From Xylanimonas allomyrinae (GTDB lineage: Bacteria; Actinomycetota; Actinomycetes; Actinomycetales; Cellulomonadaceae), in contig NZ_CP035495.1 in NCBI RefSeq assembly GCF_004135345.1, positions 372,001 through 436,000 of the forward strand: 64,000 nucleotides of DNA. Reading direction: 5' to 3'. Both the position numbers and the translations under genes were made by a program. Under the pieces are notes generated by a model. That model ran no database searches. It worked only from the letters and a program-made list of their open reading frames with translations, and was not told where the DNA came from. Below, piece by piece: positions 1 to 9,332 of this stretch (positions are counted from its first letter, which is position 1; every line of letters begins with the position of its first letter).

Positions 1-373
1 GCTGGTGCTCGCCGCGGCCGCGGCCGGCCTGCTGTGGCTGGGCGCCGCGTTCGTGCTCGCCTACTTCCAGCTCCCGCCGCTCCCGACGCCGGTGCTCACC
101 GTGGGCGGCGCGGCCTGGGGTGCCGAGGGGGACGGCGTCGATGTGCCGTGGGGGACGGCGCTGGTGGTGTGCGGCCTCGTGGTGGGCCTGGTGCTGGCCG
201 GGGTCTCGCGGGCCTGCGCGAGCATCGGGGCACGCCGGCGTGCCGCCCGCGCCCGCAGGAGGCTGCGCGACGCGGTGGCTCGCGTCGCCGACGAGCTCGT
301 GCGGGTGCCCGTGGCCGACGAGATGGTCGCGCTCGCACGCACCCGCACGGCGGCGTCGATCGCGGCGTCCTGA
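1..373 (+). CDS. C-terminal end of a membrane protein, possibly a YfjP-type GTPase (partial)
   Basis: The reading frame is already open at the window edge, so only the last ~123 residues are present. They hold two hydrophobic segments (about residues 1-22 and 48-68) separated by a short proline-rich loop, then a basic stretch (GARRRAARARRRLRDAV) and a short amphipathic tail. This two-helix plus basic-tail ending resembles the C-terminus of actinobacterial membrane-associated YfjP/Era-like GTPases, but the GTPase domain lies outside the window, so this is a guess from tail shape. It ends 50 bp before the thioesterase gene on the same strand and may share its transcript. Confidence 0.45.
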   Translation, partial: LVLAAAAAGLLWLGAAFVLAYFQLPPLPTPVLTVGGAAWGAEGDGVDVPWGTALVVCGLVVGLVLAGVSRACASIGARRRAARARRRLRDAVARVADELVRVPVADEMVALARTRTAASIAAS

Positions 374-423
374 CGTGCGAGCCGGCCCGTGCCGCCGGGG
401 CCGGGCGGGGTTAGCCTGCGCGA

Positions 424-921
424 GTGACCCGACTTCACGTGCCAGTCCACACCCGCTGGTCCGACCTGGACGCCTACCAGCACGTCAACAACGTCGAGAT
501 GTTCCGTCTTCTTGAGGAGGCGCGTATCACGGCGTTCTGGCGGCACTCCCCGGACGAGGTCGGGGTCGACTGGCCCACCGCCAACCTGGAGACGGGGCCC
601 AGCTCCCCGAGCCACACGTTCGTCGCCGGGCAGCAGATCGAGTACCTGCGCCCGCTCGGCTTCACCCGCCAGCCGGTGCGCGTCGAGCTGTGGATCGGGT
701 CGATCGGCGGCGCCTCGCTCCAGGTCTGCTACGAGGTCCACGACGGCGCCCCCGGCGGGTTCCCGCGTACCGGGCCGGCGTCGGGGGCCGAGCCGTACGT
801 GCGCGCCACGACGACGATCGTCGTGGTCGACGCCGCGAGCGGGCGGCCGCGCCGCATCACGGACGCCGAGCGCCAGGCGTGGTCGCCGTTCCTGGAGGAT
901 CCGGTCACCTTCCGGCGCTGA
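424..921 (+). CDS. acyl-CoA thioesterase, 4HBT hotdog family (YbgC/FadM-like)
   Basis: A 165-residue single hotdog-fold protein starting at GTG. The N-terminal motif WSDLDAYQHVNN (about residues 12-23) is the hallmark of the 4-hydroxybenzoyl-CoA thioesterase/YbgC group, where the Asp is the catalytic acid/base. It should hydrolyse acyl-CoA thioesters in the cytoplasm; the natural substrate cannot be read from sequence. The middle and C-terminal thirds carry the usual beta-strands (HTFVAGQQIEYLRP). It converges on the TesB-type thioesterase at 1007-1921, so two unrelated thioesterase folds sit back to back here. The family call is secure; substrate is unknown. Confidence 0.9.
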   Translation: MTRLHVPVHTRWSDLDAYQHVNNVEMFRLLEEARITAFWRHSPDEVGVDWPTANLETGPSSPSHTFVAGQQIEYLRPLGFTRQPVRVELWIGSIGGASLQVCYEVHDGAPGGFPRTGPASGAEPYVRATTTIVVVDAASGRPRRITDAERQAWSPFLEDPVTFRR

Positions 922-980
922 CGGCCGCCCCCGGCCAACCGGGAAGGGACCCGCGCGGCACGGGCCGGAGAGCGTCGGCG

Positions 981-1025
981 TCAGGCGTGCAGCCGCACCG
1001 GCCCTCTCAGGCGTGCAGCCGCACC
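981..1025. repeat. 19-bp direct repeat duplicating the tesB stop codon and last codons
   Basis: The bases tcaggcgtgcagccgcacc occur at 981-999 and again at 1007-1025, separated by 7 bp. Read on the minus strand, the right copy is the last five codons and stop of the tesB gene, and the left copy repeats that end just downstream. Confidence 0.85.
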
Positions 1026-1921
1026 ATGCCCTCCTGCGCGATCGACGCGACCAGCGTGCCCTCGCGCGAGTACACGCGGGCGAAGCCCAGCGCGCGGCCA
1101 CCCTGCGCCGTCGGAGCCTCCTGCACGTACAGCAACCAGTCGTCGGCGCGTGCGTCGCGGTGCCACCACATGGCGTGGTCCAGGCTCGCGACCGCCATGC
1201 TCGGCCCGGCGTCGCGCCACGACCTGCCCGCGCCGCGCAGCGCAGGCTCGAGCATCACCTGGTCGCACGCGTACGCGAGCAGGGCGCGGTGCAGCAGCCG
1301 GTCGTCGGAGTCGATCCGCCGGCGCGAGCGCATCCACACCATCTGCCGGTCCGACGGCGTCGGGTCCGGTTCGAGGTAGAGCGCACGGCCGACGTGCACG
1401 AGCTCGAACGCCGAGTCGGACCACCAGCGCGCCGCCGGGTGGTCGGTCGGCGGGAACTCGAACGTCTCGGCCACCGCCTCGGGCGGCGGGGCGTCGGCCG
1501 GGGCCGCCCGCTGGTAGTCGTAGCCCGGCTGATCCTCTTGGAACGACGTCGTCAGGGTCAGGATCGGCTTGCCGTGCTGGATGGCGTGGGTGCGTCGCGC
1601 ACTGAACGAACGCCCGTCGCGCAGCCGCTCGACCGCGAAGTCGATCGGCACGTCCAGGGCCCCCTCACGCAGGAAGTACCCGTGCATGGAGTGCGGGGCG
1701 CGATCGGGGGCCACGGTGCGTCCGCACGCGATGATCGCCTGCGCCAGCACCTGCCCGCCGTAGACGCGGTTGGTCAGCCCGGGCACGGAGTCGCCGCGCC
1801 ACAGGTCCTCCTCGCCGCGCGGGCCCCACCCCTCGACCTGGTGCAGGTCGAGCACGGTCAGCAGGCGGTCGAGGGCGTCGGCTCCGGCGTCGCCGTTCGC
1901 GGCGGGTGTCTGCTCGGTCAA
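1007..1921 (-). CDS. tesB: acyl-CoA thioesterase II (TesB family)
   Basis: A 304-residue double-hotdog thioesterase. Seen: N-terminal half with NRVYGGQVLAQA and HSMHGYFLREG, central RDGRSFSARR and C-terminal half with SLDHAMWWHRD, all typical of TesB/acyl-CoA thioesterase 8. It hydrolyses medium- to long-chain acyl-CoA in the cytoplasm. The TTG start at 1921 is preferred because AGGAG lies 8 nt upstream; a GTG three codons earlier (1930) overlaps the globin stop but has almost no spacing to the same Shine-Dalgarno. It follows glbO by a few bases and is surely co-transcribed with it. Its last codons are duplicated downstream (981-999). Confidence 0.92.
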   Translation of the reverse strand: MTEQTPAANGDAGADALDRLLTVLDLHQVEGWGPRGEEDLWRGDSVPGLTNRVYGGQVLAQAIIACGRTVAPDRAPHSMHGYFLREGALDVPIDFAVERLRDGRSFSARRTHAIQHGKPILTLTTSFQEDQPGYDYQRAAPADAPPPEAVAETFEFPPTDHPAARWWSDSAFELVHVGRALYLEPDPTPSDRQMVWMRSRRRIDSDDRLLHRALLAYACDQVMLEPALRGAGRSWRDAGPSMAVASLDHAMWWHRDARADDWLLYVQEAPTAQGGRALGFARVYSREGTLVASIAQEGMVRLHA

Positions 1922-1926
1922 CGGTC

Positions 1927-2307
1927 TCACTCCTCGAAGGTGTTGATCAGGGAGAAGGCCGCACGCTCCAGGTAGTCCCAGAGCTGCGCCTCGTGCAGGG
2001 GCGACAGGCCGAGCGAGTCGACGGCGGCGCGCATGTGCGCCAGCCATCGGTCGCGCGCGTCGGGATTGACCTTGTACGGCGCGTGACGCATCCGCAGGCG
2101 CGGATGACCGCGCTGCTGCGAGTACGTCGTCGGGCCGCCCCAGTACTGCTCGAGGAACAGGGTCAGCCGCTCCTTCGCGGGCCCCAGTTCCTGCGGGTAC
2201 ATCGGGCGCAGGACGTCGTCGGTGGCGACGCCGTCGTAGAAGCGGTCGACGAGCCGCACGAACGTCTCGTGCCCGCCGACGGCGTCATAGAACGTGGCAG
2301 GTCTCAC
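1927..2307 (-). CDS. glbO: group II truncated haemoglobin (trHbO type)
   Basis: A 126-residue 2-over-2 globin beginning at GTG. Seen: N-terminal FYDAVGG, the QYWGGP turn with Tyr55/Trp56, the proximal haem ligand His75 in RMRHAPY and Trp88 further on, matching mycobacterial GlbO. Known members bind O2, CO and peroxide and are linked to oxygen and oxidative or nitrosative stress handling. The gene leads a two-gene operon with tesB, whose start sits at its stop codon; this globin-thioesterase pairing is positional and not functionally explained. An in-frame stop just upstream rules out a longer N-terminus. Confidence 0.93.
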   Translation of the reverse strand: MRPATFYDAVGGHETFVRLVDRFYDGVATDDVLRPMYPQELGPAKERLTLFLEQYWGGPTTYSQQRGHPRLRMRHAPYKVNPDARDRWLAHMRAAVDSLGLSPLHEAQLWDYLERAAFSLINTFEE

Positions 2308-2415
2308 CGGGTCATCGTGCCAGACGCGTGCATGCGGGCCAGCACTGACCGAGGATGGTGCCCAGGAGGTCTACGCTGGGCAGGACCTGCAAGGGCGCAC
2401 GGGACGGAGAGAACA

Positions 2416-2649
2416 ATGACGAAGGCGGATCAGATCCTCGCGGCGCTGGGTGGTACCTCCAACATCCAGGAACTCGAGCCGTGCATCACTCGGTTGCGCG
2501 TTCAGGTGAGCGACCCCGCACTGGTCGACGAGCCACGCCTCAAGCAGTCCGGCGCCTTCGGCGTCGTCCGCTCCGGACGGGTGATCCAGGTGATCGTCGG
2601 CCCCGAGGCGGACGACCTCGCCGCACAGATGGACCTCCTGCGCTCCTGA
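2416..2649 (+). CDS. PTS glucose/N-acetylglucosamine-type EIIB protein
   Basis: A 77-residue stand-alone EIIB domain of the sugar phosphotransferase system. Cys23 in EPCITRLR is the residue phosphorylated by EIIA and passed to sugar by EIIC. The rest (QSGAFGVVRSGRVIQVIVG) is the standard PtsG/NagE-type IIB core. No EIIA, EIIC, HPr or EI gene is in the window, so its partners are elsewhere, as is usual in actinobacteria with split GlcNAc/glucose systems. The ATG at 2416 is preceded by a ggagaga element. A very strong hairpin follows the stop. Confidence 0.93.
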   Translation: MTKADQILAALGGTSNIQELEPCITRLRVQVSDPALVDEPRLKQSGAFGVVRSGRVIQVIVGPEADDLAAQMDLLRS

Positions 2650-2656
2650 ACGCCCC

Positions 2657-2692
2657 GCGAGCGCCCGCGGCCGCACGGCCGCGGGCGCTCGC
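2657..2692. terminator. bidirectional terminator between PTS IIB and mscS
   Basis: A perfect inverted repeat of about 16 bp (gcgagcgcccgcggcc and its complement) with a tetraloop, exactly between two convergent genes. It has no U-tract, as is common in high-GC actinobacteria. Confidence 0.85.
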
Positions 2693-2694
2693 GT

Positions 2695-3741
2695 TCACTC
2701 CTCGGAGGGGGTGGACTCGATGACCCCGGCGCGCAACAGCTCGAGCTGCGCCTGCACGAGCAGCGCCCGCGCGACGTCTCCGTCGGTGCCGGGGCGCACG
2801 CGCCCGTGGAGGGTGAACGAGTAGGAGCCGTCGGTGAGCGCGTCGACGCCGCGCACGCTCGGCACCTCGATGAGCGCGGCGGACATCGCCGGGTCGGCGC
2901 TGACCACGTCGACGGCGCGTCCCAGCGCGGCCCGCACCGTGTCGACGTCGGCGCCGACGGGTACGGACACCTTCGCCACGGCGCGCGCCCACTGCTGCGT
3001 GTGGTTGCCGGCGCGCAGGATCTCCCCGTTGCGCACGTGCCACAGCGTGCCGTCGAAGCTGCGCACGTGCGTCAGCCGCAGGTCCACCCGCTCGACCACA
3101 CCGGCGGCCCCGCCGCCCAGGTCGACCTCGTCACCCACGCCGAACTGGTCCTCGATGAGGATGAAGATGCCCGAGAGGAAGTCGCGCACCAGGCTCTGCG
3201 CGCCGAAGCCGACCGCGACGCCGACGACGCCGGCCGACGCGAGCAGCCCCTGGACGACCGCTCCCTGCCCCAGCGCACCGAGGATGAACAGCACCATCGC
3301 GGCGCCGATCACGACGTTGGCGGCCGAGCTGAGCACCGACCCGACGGTGCGCGCGCGCTGGGCGCGGCGCTGCTTGACCTCCGGGCTCACCAGCCCGAGC
3401 GTGTCCTCGACGAGGACGGCCCCCGACCGCCGCCGGGTCTTCGCCGTGCCGCCTGCGGGCTCCGTCTCGCCGGAGCCGGCCTCGGCGACGTCGGCGTAGG
3501 CGCGGTGGTAGCCCTGGGCGATGCGCTCGGCGACGTGGCCGACGGTGCGGCGCACCACGATCAGCACCACGGTGCCGACGAGGAGGATGAGCAGCACGCG
3601 CAGCGGCCAGTCCGTGAACCAGGCCCAGAACGCTGCCGCCTTGTCGACGGTCATCTCGATGGCGTCGGTCGGTGAGGGGGACGGGGTGCCGGCGGTGAGG
3701 AGGTGGGCCGACGGCAGGGAGATGGCGGTCACGGCGCCCAC
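2695..3741 (-). CDS. small-conductance mechanosensitive channel (MscS family)
   Basis: About 348 residues. Seen: one hydrophobic segment near the N-terminus (WPLRVLLILLVGTVVLIVV), a long basic cytosolic linker, a second segment (VVIGAAMVLFILGAL), then the conserved pore helix GVAVGFGAQSLVRDFLSGI followed by the beta-domain (IEDQFGVGDEV) and an alpha/beta C-terminal domain. Such channels open under membrane tension to release solutes on osmotic downshock. The start is uncertain: GTG at 3741 or 3732 are both possible and neither has a convincing Shine-Dalgarno. It diverges from malQ. Confidence 0.88.
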   Translation of the reverse strand: MGAVTAISLPSAHLLTAGTPSPSPTDAIEMTVDKAAAFWAWFTDWPLRVLLILLVGTVVLIVVRRTVGHVAERIAQGYHRAYADVAEAGSGETEPAGGTAKTRRRSGAVLVEDTLGLVSPEVKQRRAQRARTVGSVLSSAANVVIGAAMVLFILGALGQGAVVQGLLASAGVVGVAVGFGAQSLVRDFLSGIFILIEDQFGVGDEVDLGGGAAGVVERVDLRLTHVRSFDGTLWHVRNGEILRAGNHTQQWARAVAKVSVPVGADVDTVRAALGRAVDVVSADPAMSAALIEVPSVRGVDALTDGSYSFTLHGRVRPGTDGDVARALLVQAQLELLRAGVIESTPSEE

Positions 3742-3863
3742 CGTAACCGTGCGGTGTGGAGGGCCGGTGGCGGGCGTGCGGCGGCGCGGCGACGCTCGCG
3801 CGGGCATCGAGCGTCGCCCAGGCCGGACCCACGCGGCTGGCGGGGGAGCCAGATGGCAAGATC

Positions 3864-6029
3864 GTGACTGTGAGCCACGAGACGACGCCCGACGTGATTC
3901 CCGCCGAGCTGATCGAGCTCGCCCATGCGCACGGGGTGCGCACCGAGTTCTACGGGTTCGACGGCGCCGTCCAACAGGTGCGCGCCTCGACGCTCGTGGC
4001 CGTGCTCGAGGCCCTGGGCGTGCCCGCGACGTCGTCCCGCCAGGTGCAGCTCAGCCTCGCGCTCACGCGCGACGACGAGTGGCGCCAGGTCCTGCCGCCC
4101 ACCGTCGTCGTGCGGCAGGGCGTCGACACGACGGTCCCGGTCCACGTCACCGACGGCGCGGGTGTCGACGTCTGGGCCGAGATCGACGGCGCCGAGGCCG
4201 GCGCGTCGTCCCGGGGACGCCGCGAGCGCCGCGACTTCACACAGGTGGAGCACTACGTCGAGCCGCGCACCATCGACGGGCGCCGCATCGGGCGCGCGAC
4301 CTTCGCCGTCCCCGCCGACCTGCCGCTCGGCTGGCACACCCTGCACGCGAGCGCCGAGGGCAGCGAGGTCAGGACGACGCTCGTCGTCACGCCGCACCGG
4401 CTGACGCTGCCGCCCGCCGTCGAGCAGGCGCAGGTGTGGGGTCTGCTCGTGCAGCTGTACTCCGTGCGTTCGCGCACGTCGTGGGGCCTGGGCGACCTTG
4501 CCGACCTCGCCGACGTCGCGTGGCTTGCCGCGCACCGCGGGGGGGCCGACTTCGTGGCGGTCAACCCGCTGGCCGCTGCCGAGCCGACACCGCCCATGAC
4601 GCCGTCGCCGTACCTGCCGACCTCCCGGCGGTTCCTCAACCCCATCTACGTGCGTGTCGAGGACATCCCCGAGACGGCGTACCTGTCGGCCGCCGACCGC
4701 TCGCTCGTCGAATGGTCGGCCGACCCGGTGCGCGACCTGGCCACGGACCCGGGCCCGATCGACCGCGACGTCGTGTGGGAGGCCAAGAAGGCCGCACTGG
4801 AGGTCGTGTTCACGGCCCCGCGCCGCGCCGCGCGGCAGGCCGCGTTCGAGGCGTTCGTCGAGGACCAGGGGCCGGGCCTGCGCGACTTCGCGGCATGGTG
4901 CGCGATCAGCGAGCACCTCGGCGGGCGTGAGTGGCCCCGCGAGCTGTCGAAGCCGGACGCGCCCGCGGTGACGGCGCTGCGCGAGCAGCTTGCCGAGCGC
5001 ATCGAGTTCTACACGTGGCTGCAGTGGGTCGCCGACGAGCAGAAGGCCTCCGCGCAGCGCATCGCGCGCGACGCCGGGATGAAGATCGGGATCATGCACG
5101 ACCTGGCCGTCGGCGTCCACCCTGAGGGAGCCGACGCCTGGGCCAACGGCGCGTACCTGGCCCGGGGCGTCGAGGTGGGCGCTCCGCCGGACATGTACAA
5201 CCAGCAGGGTCAGAACTGGTCGCAGCCGCCGTGGAACCCGCGCGCGCTCGAGCGGGCCGGCTACCGGCCCTACCGGGACATGCTGCGCACCGTGCTGCGC
5301 TCGGCGGGCGCGCTGCGCGCCGACCACATCCTCGGGCTGTTCCGCCTGTGGTGGATCCCGGGCGGGTCCAAGGCGTCCGCGGGCACGTACGTCGCCTACG
5401 ACCACGAGGCGATGGTCGGCATCCTGTGCCTGGAGGCGCAGCGTGCAGGGGCCGTCGTCGTCGGCGAGGACCTCGGGGTGTTCGAGCCGTGGGTGCGCGA
5501 CTACCTCGCCGACCGCGGGATCCTCGGCACGTCCGTCATGTGGTTCGAGCAGGAGAACGGCGGACCGCTGCCCCCCGAGAAGTACCGGCACCTGACCATG
5601 GCCTCGGTCGGGACGCACGACATGCCGCCGACGGCGGGCTACCTCGCGGGCGAGCACGTCGACCTGCGTGAGCGCCTGGGGCTGCTCACCGAGCCGGTCG
5701 AGGTGGTGCGCCGCCGCGCCCGTGAGGAGCGCGAGGTGTTCGTGCGCGCGCTCGCCGAGCGTGGGCTGGTGGGCGAGGGTGCCTCGGAGCGCGAGATCGT
5801 CGAGGCCATGCACCGCTACCTGCGGCAGACGCCGTCGGCCCTGCTGGGCGTGCAGCTCGTCGACATGGTCGGGGAGCGCCGCGCGCAGAACCAGCCCGGA
5901 ACGGACCAGGAGTACCCGAACTGGAAGGTGCCGCTGGGCGACTCCAACGGCAACCCGATCCTGCTGGAGGACCTGTTCGAGTCCCAGCGCCTGCGGAGCC
6001 TGATCGCGGCCCTCAACGCCACCGGCTGA
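3864..6029 (+). CDS. malQ: 4-alpha-glucanotransferase (amylomaltase, GH77)
   Basis: About 721 residues with the long N-terminal extension typical of actinobacterial MalQ. Family blocks in order: YSVRSRTSWGLGD, SPYLPTSRRFLNPIY, GIMHDLAVGVHPEGA, NQQGQNWSQPPWNP, RADHILGLFRLWWIP (nucleophile Asp), VVVGEDLGVFEP (acid/base Glu) and SVGTHDMPPTAGY. It moves alpha-1,4-glucan segments between maltooligosaccharides in the cytoplasm. GTG codons at 3864 and 3870 are both feasible starts. It is monocistronic, with its own terminator at 6037-6063, and probably works with the debranching-type enzyme and sugar importer at 56-61 kb. Confidence 0.95.
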   Translation: MTVSHETTPDVIPAELIELAHAHGVRTEFYGFDGAVQQVRASTLVAVLEALGVPATSSRQVQLSLALTRDDEWRQVLPPTVVVRQGVDTTVPVHVTDGAGVDVWAEIDGAEAGASSRGRRERRDFTQVEHYVEPRTIDGRRIGRATFAVPADLPLGWHTLHASAEGSEVRTTLVVTPHRLTLPPAVEQAQVWGLLVQLYSVRSRTSWGLGDLADLADVAWLAAHRGGADFVAVNPLAAAEPTPPMTPSPYLPTSRRFLNPIYVRVEDIPETAYLSAADRSLVEWSADPVRDLATDPGPIDRDVVWEAKKAALEVVFTAPRRAARQAAFEAFVEDQGPGLRDFAAWCAISEHLGGREWPRELSKPDAPAVTALREQLAERIEFYTWLQWVADEQKASAQRIARDAGMKIGIMHDLAVGVHPEGADAWANGAYLARGVEVGAPPDMYNQQGQNWSQPPWNPRALERAGYRPYRDMLRTVLRSAGALRADHILGLFRLWWIPGGSKASAGTYVAYDHEAMVGILCLEAQRAGAVVVGEDLGVFEPWVRDYLADRGILGTSVMWFEQENGGPLPPEKYRHLTMASVGTHDMPPTAGYLAGEHVDLRERLGLLTEPVEVVRRRAREEREVFVRALAERGLVGEGASEREIVEAMHRYLRQTPSALLGVQLVDMVGERRAQNQPGTDQEYPNWKVPLGDSNGNPILLEDLFESQRLRSLIAALNATG

Positions 6030-6036
6030 GCCCCGT

Positions 6037-6063
6037 CCGGCGCGCACCCAAGGTGCGCGCCGG
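6037..6063 (+). terminator. terminator after malQ
   Basis: A 12-bp perfect stem (ccggcgcgcacc / ggtgcgcgccgg) with a 3-nt loop begins 8 bp after the malQ stop codon. Confidence 0.75.
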
Positions 6064-6106
6064 CACCCGGTGGCGCGGTGTGCGGCCGGTGAGGGATGGT
6101 CGGGGG

Positions 6107-6416
6107 ATGACGAGCATCCGCGTCGAGGCCTCGTCCGCCCTGCCCGCCCTACCCGGGCACGACGGGCTACGTCGAGTGCGTCGCCACGGCCGCCGCGGCG
6201 CGCGGGCGGGGCGTGGCCACGACGCTGATGCGGCACCTGGAGACGCTGCCGTTCGACGAGCTGGTGCTCGAGGTCACCGATGTCAACGCCGCCGCCCGGC
6301 GCCTGTACGAGCGGCTCGGGTACGTCGAGCTCCGCCGCCGGCGCTCGCGGACCCCGTGGCTGACCGGCTACCGCGAGGCGATCTCCCTGCGGCACCGGAC
6401 ACCCGAGGCGCCGTAG
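6107..6416 (+). pseudogene. GNAT acetyltransferase remnant (internal deletion and frameshift)
   Basis: An ATG at 6107 opens a frame (MTSIRVEASSALPALP) that soon becomes arginine-rich nonsense. From about 6155 a different frame reads YPGTTGYVECVATAAAARGRG and continues to 6416 with LEVTDVNAAARRLYERLGY. That is the acetyl-CoA-binding R/Q-x-x-G-x-G/A loop and the C-terminal strand of a GNAT N-acetyltransferase. Only ~100 codons remain of the usual ~150 or more, so unlike the other frameshifts in this window one extra base would not restore it: the N-terminal half of the domain is missing. Treated as a decayed gene. Confidence 0.7.
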
Positions 6417-6420
6417 CGCC

Positions 6421-6468
6421 GACGGGCTCGGCCACCGGTGCGCCAGGCACCCGGTGGCCGAGCCCGTC
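6421..6468. terminator. terminator between the GNAT remnant and pepN
   Basis: An 18-bp perfect inverted repeat (gacgggctcggccaccgg at 6421-6438 and its complement at 6451-6468) with a 12-nt loop lies between converging genes. Confidence 0.85.
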
Positions 6469-6485
6469 GATGCGGCCCGGTTGCG

Positions 6486-9070
6486 TCAGCGCGCGGCGTC
6501 GACCGCCTGGGCCGTCAGCGCGCGCTCGGTGTCCGCGAGCGACTCGATGACCATGCGGCGCAGCGACGGGGCCGCGTCCGGGTGGGCGTCGAGCCAGCCG
6601 CGGACGGCGTCGCGCAGGGCGGGCGTCGCCAGCGGGATCGGGTAGAGGCCCTCGATGAGCTCCTCCGACATCTGGTACGACCGCGACTGCCAGATCGGCA
6701 GCAGCGCGTCCACGTACCGGCCGACGAGCGGCTCGAGCACGGCGGGGTCGGTCACGCGGCGGAAGCCGGTCGCGGTCGCCCGGATGATGGCGTTGGGCAC
6801 GTCCTCGACGTCGACGATCGAGGCGAAGGCCGCCTCCTTGTCGGCCGTCGCCGGCTTCGACGCGCGGACGCGGGCGGCGGCCTGGCGGCCGTTCGCCGTG
6901 TCGTCCGCGGCCAGCGCGGCGTCGATCTCGGTGTCGCCCGCCGCGCCGAGCGCGACCAGGCCCTGCAGGAGGTCCCAGCGCAGGTCGGTGTCGACCTCGC
7001 GTCCCTCCAGGGTCACCTCGCCCGACAGGAGCCCGGCCAGCGGCGCCACGTGCTGCGGTCCGGACGCGAGGGCCGCGAACGCGCGCACGAGCTGGAGCTG
7101 CAGGTCGGAGCCCGGGGCCGCGGCCGTGGCCAGGTCCCACACCGCGTCGGCGGCCCGCGTGGTCTGCGCGGGACGCGTGGCCGGGTCCGCGTAGGCCCCC
7201 GCGGCCGTGCCGAGCTGCGCGAGCACCATCGTGACGGTCGTCGACTCGGTCTCGGCCGCCACGTTGTTGAGCACCAGGTCCACGAACGAGCGGGCCGGCG
7301 CCTCGCCGTCGCGCACCGCGTCCCACGCCGAGCCCCAGATGACGCCGCGGGTCAGCGAGTCGCTGATCCGGGCGAGGTTCGCGACGGCGAACGCGAGCGA
7401 GTCGGCGTCCAGGCGCACCTTGGCGAACGCCAGGTCTTCGTCGTTGAGGAGGATGAGGCCGGGGCGCTGCGTGCCCACGAGCTGCGGGACGGCCGTGACC
7501 GGGCCGTCGACGTCGATGATGACCTGGTGGGTGCGCTCGACCGCGCCCGACGCGGTGAGCGAGTAGTAGCCGATGCCCAGGCGGTGCGGGCGCAGCGTCG
7601 GGTGATCGGCGGGGCGCTCTGGTGGATCTCGAACGACTCGATCGTGCCGTCCTCGGCCACGACGAGGGCCGGCGTGAGCGTGTTGGTGCCGGCCGTCTCG
7701 AGCCAGGCCGCGCTCCACGCCTCGAGGTCGCGGCCGCTCGTGGCCTCGAGCTCGACGAGCAGGTCACGCAGCTCGGTGTTGCCGAACGCGTGCTTGCGGA
7801 AGTACGCCGCCAGGCCCTTCATGAACTGCTCGCGGCCCACCCACGCGTAGAGCTGCTTGAGCACCGAGGCGCCCTTGGCGTAGGTGATGCCGTCGAAGTT
7901 CGTGAACACGTCCTCCAGGTCGCGGATCTCGGCGACGATCGGGTGCGTGGAGGGCAGCGCGTCCTGGCGGTACGCCCACGTCTTCTCGCTCGCGGCGAAC
8001 GTGGTCCAGCCCTCGGTCCACTCGGTCGCCTCGGCCGTGGCGAGCGTGGACGCGAACTCCGCGAAGGACTCGTTGAGCCACAGGTCGTTCCACCACTTCA
8101 TGGTGACCAGGTCGCCGAACCACATGTGCGCCAGCTCGTGCAGGATCGTCACGACGCGGCGCTCCTTGCGCCCGTCCGGCACCGACCCGCGGAACACGTA
8201 CGCCTCGGTGAACGTGACGCAGCCCGGGTTCTCCATCGCGCCCATGTTGTACTCGGGAACGAAGAGCTGGTCGTACTTGTCGAACGGGTACGGGTACTCG
8301 AACAGCTCCTCGTAGAACGCGAACCCCTTGCGCGTGATCTCCATGACGTAGTCGGCGTCCATGTACTGCGACAGCGACGCGCGGCAGAACACCCCGAGCG
8401 GGATCTCGCGCCCGTCGGTGCTGGTCAGGGAACCGCGCACGACGGCGTAGGGGCCCGCCACGAGCGCGACCAGGTAGGTGGAGATGCGCGGGGTGGGCGC
8501 GAACGTCCACGTCGCCGTCGGCTCCTCGCTGCCCGGGACGACGACGGCGGTGCCGCCTGCCGCGACGGGCTCCGGCGTCGGCTGGTTGCTGACGACGTGC
8601 CAGCGCGCCGGGGCGGTGACCGTGACCTGGAACGTCGCCTTGAGGTCGGGCTGCTCGAAGGTCGCGAACACGCGGCGCGCGTCGGGCACCTCGAACTGCG
8701 TGTACAGGTACACCTCGCGGTCGACGGGGTCGACGAAGCGGTGCAGGCCCTCCCCGGTGTTGGTGTAGCCGCAGTCGGCGACGACGACGACCTCGTTGTG
8801 CGCGGCCAGCCCGTCGAGCGCGATGCGCGAGTCCGAGAACACCGTGGCCGGGTCGAGCGCGCGCCCGTTCAGCGTGACCGAGCGAACCGCCGGCGCGACC
8901 AGGTCGAGGAACGTGCTCGCACCCTCGGCGGCGGTGAAGCGGATCGTCGTCGTCGACGCGAACGTCTCAGGGCCGGTGGTCAGGTCGAGGGCGATCGCAT
9001 ACGACTCGACGGCGGTCACGACGCCGGCGCGCTCGATCGCCTCGGCGCGGGTCAGGTTCTGTCCGGGCAC
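6486..9070 (-). CDS. pepN: aminopeptidase N (M1), with a single-base frameshift
   Basis: An ~861-residue M1 zinc aminopeptidase if one frameshift is bridged. Seen in the N-terminal frame: YNMGAMENPG (substrate-binding GxMEN), the zinc motif HELAHMWFG and the downstream Glu ligand in NESFAEF. The C-terminal ERAP1-like helical half continues in another frame from about 7612. The break is at a four-C run (minus strand, EIHQSAP then ADHPTLRPHR); adding one C restores the protein. It removes N-terminal residues from peptides in the cytoplasm. GTG at 9070 has AGGGAGA about 6 nt upstream. Monocistronic, ending at a strong terminator. Confidence 0.92.
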
Positions 9071-9332
9071 GGGTTCTCCCTTGGTCTTGCGTCGCGGGCG
9101 GGAGCCCGCGAACGGCACGGTGACGGGTCCCGACGGCGCGACCCGAGCCGATCCTCTCACCGCGAACCGGGCGTGCACAGGGAGCGGGCCGAACGATACG
9201 CCTGGTGAGGCGGGCAGCGAACGAGCGATTTCGACTCGTCCAGGGGAACGTGACATCCTGCCGAGAGCGCCGGCGCGACGACGCCGGGCCATGATCCTTG
9301 CGACACCGGTCTCCGCCCGGAGGGAGTGACGA

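Noticed and set aside
3729-6395. An 888-codon open frame antisense to malQ
   Set aside because: It is an Arg/Pro/Ala-rich shadow frame caused by high GC content. The malQ frame carries all GH77 motifs.
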